This document shows, one piece after another, positions 58,537-64,000 of a stretch of 64,000 bases of DNA. Below the pieces are notes generated by a model. That model ran no database searches. It had not been told where the DNA came from and saw only the letters and a program-made list of their open reading frames with translations. This DNA comes from AP-15 sp963698995 (lineage in GTDB: Bacteria; Pseudomonadota; Alphaproteobacteria; ATCC43930; CGMCC-115725), in NCBI GenBank assembly GCA_963698995.1, contig CAVOTD010000007.1:1-64000 (forward strand). Direction: 5' to 3'. Position numbers and translations under genes: made by a program. How positions within the stretch are numbered: the first letter of the stretch is position 1; every line of letters starts with the position of its first letter.

Positions 58537-58734
58537 TCAGACGACAGCGGTCAAAATTAAATGCAGTGTCACCGTAATCCCCTCTCACCGTAATCCCCGT
58601 ATCCGGTGAAGACCTCCGCCGATCCCCCTATTGCGGCGAAGGGACCGCCTACGGAAGCGCCCGCCGCCACCCCGTAGTAGGCATAGCCAGCGATACTTGG
58701 GATTCCGTAACCGCGAGACCTCTATGTGGAGCAG

Positions 58735-59121
58735 TTAAACCTTATCTTCACCTGATTTTTTAGTTCTCTTCTTCAACTCGTTCAATGCATCCTGAGCTGC
58801 CCTTCGTACCCGAGGCCATTTCGAGTTACCTAGAACCTCTCTGGGATGCGGTAGTACCGGAACCAACTCATTGAATTCATCTAGAGTATCACGAAATGTT
58901 GCCAATATTTTCCTTTCGTCGTCCGTCAAACCTGCTTGACGCCACTCAACATCTATCAGTTCGTTAGTAGCATAATCGTCGAAAAAGCGGTTGACTGCTT
59001 CTTCGTAAGACGACACTTCTGGTCCCTCCCCTCTAAGCCAGACGCGTTCTTGAAATTCCTGAGACGCTAACTCCTCAAGAACCGCGACTATGGCATTGAG
59101 CCAATCTTGATATTCCATCAT
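58735..59121 (-). CDS. Candidate immunity protein for the adjacent RHS toxin tip
   Basis: The 128-residue protein is acidic and helical (QDWLNAIVAVLEELASQEFQ, YEEAVNRFFDDYATNELIDV) with a basic tail. It starts inside the toxin gene's last codons (4-bp overlap). The DNA is clearly less GC-rich than the rest of the window, with common A/T-ending codons. I do not recognise the family. Position and coupling make an immunity role likely. Confidence 0.6.
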   Translation of the reverse strand: MMEYQDWLNAIVAVLEELASQEFQERVWLRGEGPEVSSYEEAVNRFFDDYATNELIDVEWRQAGLTDDERKILATFRDTLDEFNELVPVLPHPREVLGNSKWPRVRRAAQDALNELKKRTKKSGEDKV

Positions 59122-59724
59122 GGCTTGTAATTATACAGAGACTGAGGAATGTGTGCTTCAGGAGACGACTGACTTACTGGGTTACCATTGACATCCATGG
59201 CTTGCCCAGAACGGATGTCGACAACATACGGATTTTGCTGCGCTGGGTTAGGGCTATTTGGATTACCTGGCATTACCCTGACCGAGGTCTGCGGGTTGTT
59301 TGGGTTGACATATCGTATTCCACCTCCACTACGCGACGGCTGAGCCACATAGTTCTCGGGTATGCCAAATGGGTTAGCTTGGGTGTTCGTAATATCCGAC
59401 GCCGCACCGAGTGAAGCAAGGCTCCGAATTGCGCCGACCGCTCCGGAGATCGCTTGTGGGAGCTCTGACGCCACCGGCGCGACACCTGGGAGCGCCCCCC
59501 GCCAAAGCGTTCGGAATGGTGCTGGGGTTGCTCACAAGGCTCCCGATGTCGCCCGGGATTTGACGAAGTGCGCCGAGGCTTCCACTGACGTAATTTGAGA
59601 ACCCGGCCCCTCCGCATCCTTGTGGATTATCGCACAATCCGAGCGGATCCCTTCCCGCTGAGGTCCATCGGATCGGGATCAAACAGAGGTTATGCAGCGC
59701 GAATCCGTATCGGCCGCCAAGCAT
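59118..59724 (-). CDS. RHS-type polymorphic toxin tip, truncated and frameshifted
   Basis: Read from 59724, the fragment opens with an RHS-core end-like segment (RWTSAGRDPLGLCDNPQ), a linker (FSNYVSGSLGALRQIPGDI) and, after a break near 59500, a C-terminal domain. That domain has SRSGGGIRYVNPNNPQTSVR, VMPGNPNSPNPAQQNPYVVD and SPEAHIPQSLYNYKP. It resembles C-terminal modules of secreted polymorphic toxins, but I cannot name its activity. The RHS repeat body is missing: the fragment begins 25 bp from the lepA stop. It is followed by an overlapping candidate immunity gene. Confidence 0.65.
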
Positions 59725-59748
59725 AAGCGGCTGAGAGGCAGGCGCCGC

Positions 59749-61566
<1,818 letters not shown>

Positions 61567-61615
61567 AGGGGTGCACCAAAGGCGGATCAACGCGGGGCCG
61601 ACCCCCACCTAACGG

Positions 61616-62005
61616 TCACAGCGCCGCGAGCGGTATGCCGAGCGCTTGCGCCGCCGCTGAAAGCCGGTTGTCGTAACTCGCCAACTGCAATATATCGGCT
61701 TGTTTGCGCACGAAATCGATCGTGGCGAGATGAAGCGCATCAAGGGTCCGAACCGGAGGGACCGGGAGCGGTTCCAACGCCCTCGCGAGCGCCGGTCTGC
61801 CCATCTCCACCAGTTCGATACCCCTCAGCAGCTCTCTCGCTTCCTTCGCGTGCGAACCGGTTAGGCCGTAAGCGTGCACGCGGTTCCAGACCTCGTATTC
61901 GAGCAGCCGGCTTGACACCAAATTCTCCTGCCAGAACCGCTCCGGTGGAGAACGGCGTTCGAAAAACAATCGAGCAAGCGCGACCGAACTATCGATATAA
62001 ATCAC
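61616..62005 (-). CDS. vapC: PIN-domain toxin (VapC-like)
   Basis: The 129-residue protein has the PIN acidic set: Asp in MIYIDSSVALARLF (residue 5), Glu in LLEYEVWNRV, Asp in RTLDALHLAT and Asp in ASYDNRL. VapC toxins are Mg-dependent ribonucleases. Its start overlaps the upstream antitoxin stop by 4 bp. It is placed just beyond lepA, on the same strand. Confidence 0.87.
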   Translation of the reverse strand: MIYIDSSVALARLFFERRSPPERFWQENLVSSRLLEYEVWNRVHAYGLTGSHAKEARELLRGIELVEMGRPALARALEPLPVPPVRTLDALHLATIDFVRKQADILQLASYDNRLSAAAQALGIPLAAL

Positions 62006-62283
62006 CGGTCTTCCCGGTCCCGCTCCAAATCCGCCATCAGCTGTTCAAATGTGAGCCCCGGCACCGGCTTGCTCGGCGGGGGCCAGTTGGCGCCTCTTTT
62101 TGCGGGCCTGATCCAGCCCTCGCGCACACCACGCTCGATAACCGACTCCGGTTCTCGTCGCGGCGGCACGATCTCGGCGACGACGCGGTTGCGATCGGTG
62201 ATGACGACCGTCTCGCCAGCCGCGGCCAGCCGGACATACTCGCTGAGCTTGTTTTTTAGCATTTTAAGGCCGACGGTGTGCAA
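62002..62283 (-). CDS. Type II antitoxin, Phd/YefM-like (VapB partner)
   Basis: The 93-residue protein has the Phd/YefM N-terminus (VGLKMLKNKLSEYVRLAAAG, VVITDRNRVVAEIVPP) that binds operator DNA. Its C-terminal tail (FEQLMADLERDRED) would wrap the toxin. It overlaps the VapC-like gene by 4 bp and is transcribed first, the standard toxin-antitoxin order. Such operons are usually autoregulated. Confidence 0.85.
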   Translation of the reverse strand: MHTVGLKMLKNKLSEYVRLAAAGETVVITDRNRVVAEIVPPRREPESVIERGVREGWIRPAKRGANWPPPSKPVPGLTFEQLMADLERDREDR

Positions 62284-62599
62284 TCCTCAAAGTCAGCCTC
62301 TAGAGGCTACTTTGTCAATTGATCGACTAAACGGGCCCGTGACTACGATCCACGGTAGCGCGAATTCGACCACGCGCTCGCCGCCACGTATCGAATGCTA
62401 ATTCGACAATTTTATGGTGGCTGGAGAATACCGGGATGCGTTGCGAGGGGTCAGCCAGCTCTTCAACGTTTTCAGCCCGCCGGCCGCTCCTCCTCAACTG
62501 ACTGAGCTGACATCCTCGAACTATAAGCGCAAGGGAATTGGCGGTTCGATGCTATGTTGGGGCCCATGCTTCCAGCGCGCAGCGCGGGGCGGTGATCGA
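62284..62599. other. Gene-free gap before the GAF sensor gene
   Basis: No supported reading frame or RNA is visible in these 316 bp. The region contains the divergent promoters of the toxin-antitoxin operon and the GAF-protein gene, and is somewhat AT-richer than its surroundings. Confidence 0.4.
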
Positions 62600-64000
62600 A
62601 TGACGATAATAGTCGACGATAGGGTGGCGGAACTAAAGAGGGCCAATGCCGAGCTCCAGCGCAAGCTCGACGAGCGCACCGCCGCGCTGAACGAGGCGCT
62701 CGACCAGCAGACCGCGACGGCCGAGGTATTGCAGGTCATCAACAGTTCTCCCGGCGATCTCGCCCCGGTTTTCAACGCGATGCTGGAAAAGGCCACGCGG
62801 CTCTGCGAGGCCGCCTACGGCCAACTAGCCACGTTTGACGGCGAGTTCTTTCGCTTTGTCGCGGTGCACGGCGAAAACAGCTTTGCAGAGCAACAACCGA
62901 GTGATCCCCTCCCGCCATCCTACGGGGTGACATGGACGCGGATCGTGGGCGGCGAGCACGTCGTCCACATGGCTGACGTTATGGAGACCGGTGCGTACCG
63001 TGACGGCCACATCCCGGCCCGAGGGTTTGTAGAAATTGGCGGCGGCCGTAGCCTGCTTACTGTTGCGTTGCGCAAAGACACTGTCCTCCTCGGCGCACTG
63101 ACGGTCTACCGGCAGGAGGTGCGGGCGTTCAACGACAAGCAGATCGCACTGTTGCAGAACTTCGCGGCGCAGGCGGTCATCGCGATGGAGAACGCGCGGC
63201 TCTTGACCGGGGCGCGCAAGGCCTTGGAGCAGCAGACCGCGACCACCGAGGTGTTGCAGGTCATCAATTCCTCGCCCGGCGATCTCGCACCGGTATTCGA
63301 CGCTATGCTCGAAAAGGCAACTCGGCTCTGCGAGGCTAGTTTCGGCGTGCTTTGCACCTATGACGGAACCTCCTTCCAGGCCGCGGCTCTGCGGGGGGCG
63401 CCGGCCGCCTATGCCGAGTTTTTGACAGCCGGGCCGCTGCGACCCGGTCCCGGCAATGGACTTACGCGCGTGGCTGCCGGCGAGAAGGTCGTTCATGTCG
63501 TCGATCTCGCGGCAGAGGACGTCTACCGTTCAGGCGAAGCCCTGCGCCGCGCCCTCGTTGACCTCGGCGGTGCGCGCAGTGCTCTGACCGTCGGCCTTCT
63601 GAAGGACGAGCTTTTGCTCGGTGCTTTCATCATTTACCGCCGGGAAGTCCGCGCATTTACCGAGAAGCAGATCGCGCTGCTGCAGAATTTCGCGACGCAG
63701 GCGGTCATCGCAATGGAGAACGCGCGGCTGATCACCGAGACGCGCGAGGCGCTGGAACAACAGACCGCGACCGCCGAGGTATTGCAGGTCATCAACCGCT
63801 CGCCCGGCGACCTCACGCCGGTGTTCGACGCGATGCTCGAAAAGGCGATGACGCTTTGCGGAGCCTCCTTCGGCGGCTTGAGCACATACGATGGCGAGTT
63901 GTTCCGGGCGGTCGCAACGCGTGGCGTGCCGCCGGCATTGGCCGACTTCTTCCGCGACCCGTATACCGTCGGTCCACAGAGCTATTTCGGCCAATTGGTC
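62600..64000 (+). CDS. Multi-GAF sensor protein, cut by the window end
   Basis: The ATG at 62600 leads a coiled-coil start (RVAELKRANAELQRKLDERT), then at least three tandem GAF units. Each begins AEVLQVINSSPGDLAPVF or TEVLQVIN, and the two complete units end KQIALLQNFAAQAVIAMENA. The repeat anchors lie at 62723, 63248 and 63776, spacings of 525 and 528 bp. Proteins with this plan in alphaproteobacteria usually end in a histidine kinase or nucleotide cyclase, but the output domain lies outside the window. Confidence 0.88.
   Translation, partial: MTIIVDDRVAELKRANAELQRKLDERTAALNEALDQQTATAEVLQVINSSPGDLAPVFNAMLEKATRLCEAAYGQLATFDGEFFRFVAVHGENSFAEQQPSDPLPPSYGVTWTRIVGGEHVVHMADVMETGAYRDGHIPARGFVEIGGGRSLLTVALRKDTVLLGALTVYRQEVRAFNDKQIALLQNFAAQAVIAMENARLLTGARKALEQQTATTEVLQVINSSPGDLAPVFDAMLEKATRLCEASFGVLCTYDGTSFQAAALRGAPAAYAEFLTAGPLRPGPGNGLTRVAAGEKVVHVVDLAAEDVYRSGEALRRALVDLGGARSALTVGLLKDELLLGAFIIYRREVRAFTEKQIALLQNFATQAVIAMENARLITETREALEQQTATAEVLQVINRSPGDLTPVFDAMLEKAMTLCGASFGGLSTYDGELFRAVATRGVPPALADFFRDPYTVGPQSYFGQLV

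Noticed and set aside
57799..59748. Transposon or integrase gene in the lepA island
   Set aside because: No transposase, integrase or terminal inverted repeats are visible. Only the short REP-like motif was found.

Overview
The window is high-GC DNA (estimated by eye at 60-65 %) from an alphaproteobacterium. The best evidence is the order zapA - 6S RNA - ymdB-like - yebC - ruvC - ruvA - ruvB - tolQRAB - pal - cpoB - tilS - ftsH - glmM, together with the translated sequences. Dispersed palindromic repeats of types common in soil Rhizobiales and Rhodospirillales are also present. I cannot name the genus. Many genes carry one-base frameshifts while their protein similarity continues in another frame. 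These sit alongside long intact housekeeping genes, so at least some are probably assembly or long-read errors rather than decay.

Layout. 1-1.7 kb: two tandem NHL beta-propeller genes, the first cut by the window edge. 1.7-18.5 kb: a core block for cell division (zapA), 6S RNA, Holliday-junction resolution (ruvCAB), the Tol-Pal envelope machine, tRNA-Ile lysidine synthase, FtsH protease, phosphoglucosamine mutase, ThiD and a tartrate/D-malate dehydrogenase. 18.6-30.6 kb: a metabolic region with a sorbosone dehydrogenase-like protein fused to cytochrome c, three VOC proteins, a Rieske oxygenase, Pgk, a CBS-BON protein, a lone receiver domain, two Fe(II)/2-oxoglutarate dioxygenases (TauD and PhyH types), PurC, and two unusual secreted Tyr/Gly-rich repeat proteins. 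30.6-32.4 kb: an SRAP (HMCES/YedK) gene coupled to an ATP-dependent DNA ligase. 32.5-40.8 kb: a GMC oxidoreductase, glycogen phosphorylase, a lytic transglycosylase, and an operon of an AroQ-fold protein lacking catalytic residues with two dehydrogenases.

40.9-53.3 kb is a cell-surface region: two coupled small membrane proteins, two YXWGXW lipoproteins, an approximately 8.1-kb gene for a giant secreted repeat protein with a PEP-CTERM sorting tail, and an unrecognised multi-pass membrane protein. 53.5-56.2 kb holds a Nudix hydrolase and thiC behind a TPP riboswitch.

56.3-61.6 kb is the most unusual part. A displaced 3' portion of lepA (about 1.13 kb) and a full-length lepA lie in the same orientation around a 1.95-kb island. 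The island holds the tip of an RHS-type polymorphic toxin, a candidate immunity gene, an Imm27-like immunity gene, a toxin remnant and short direct repeats. Part of it is visibly less GC-rich. It looks like a toxin-immunity cassette brought in by recombination at lepA. The window ends with a VapBC-type toxin-antitoxin pair and the start of a multi-GAF sensor protein.
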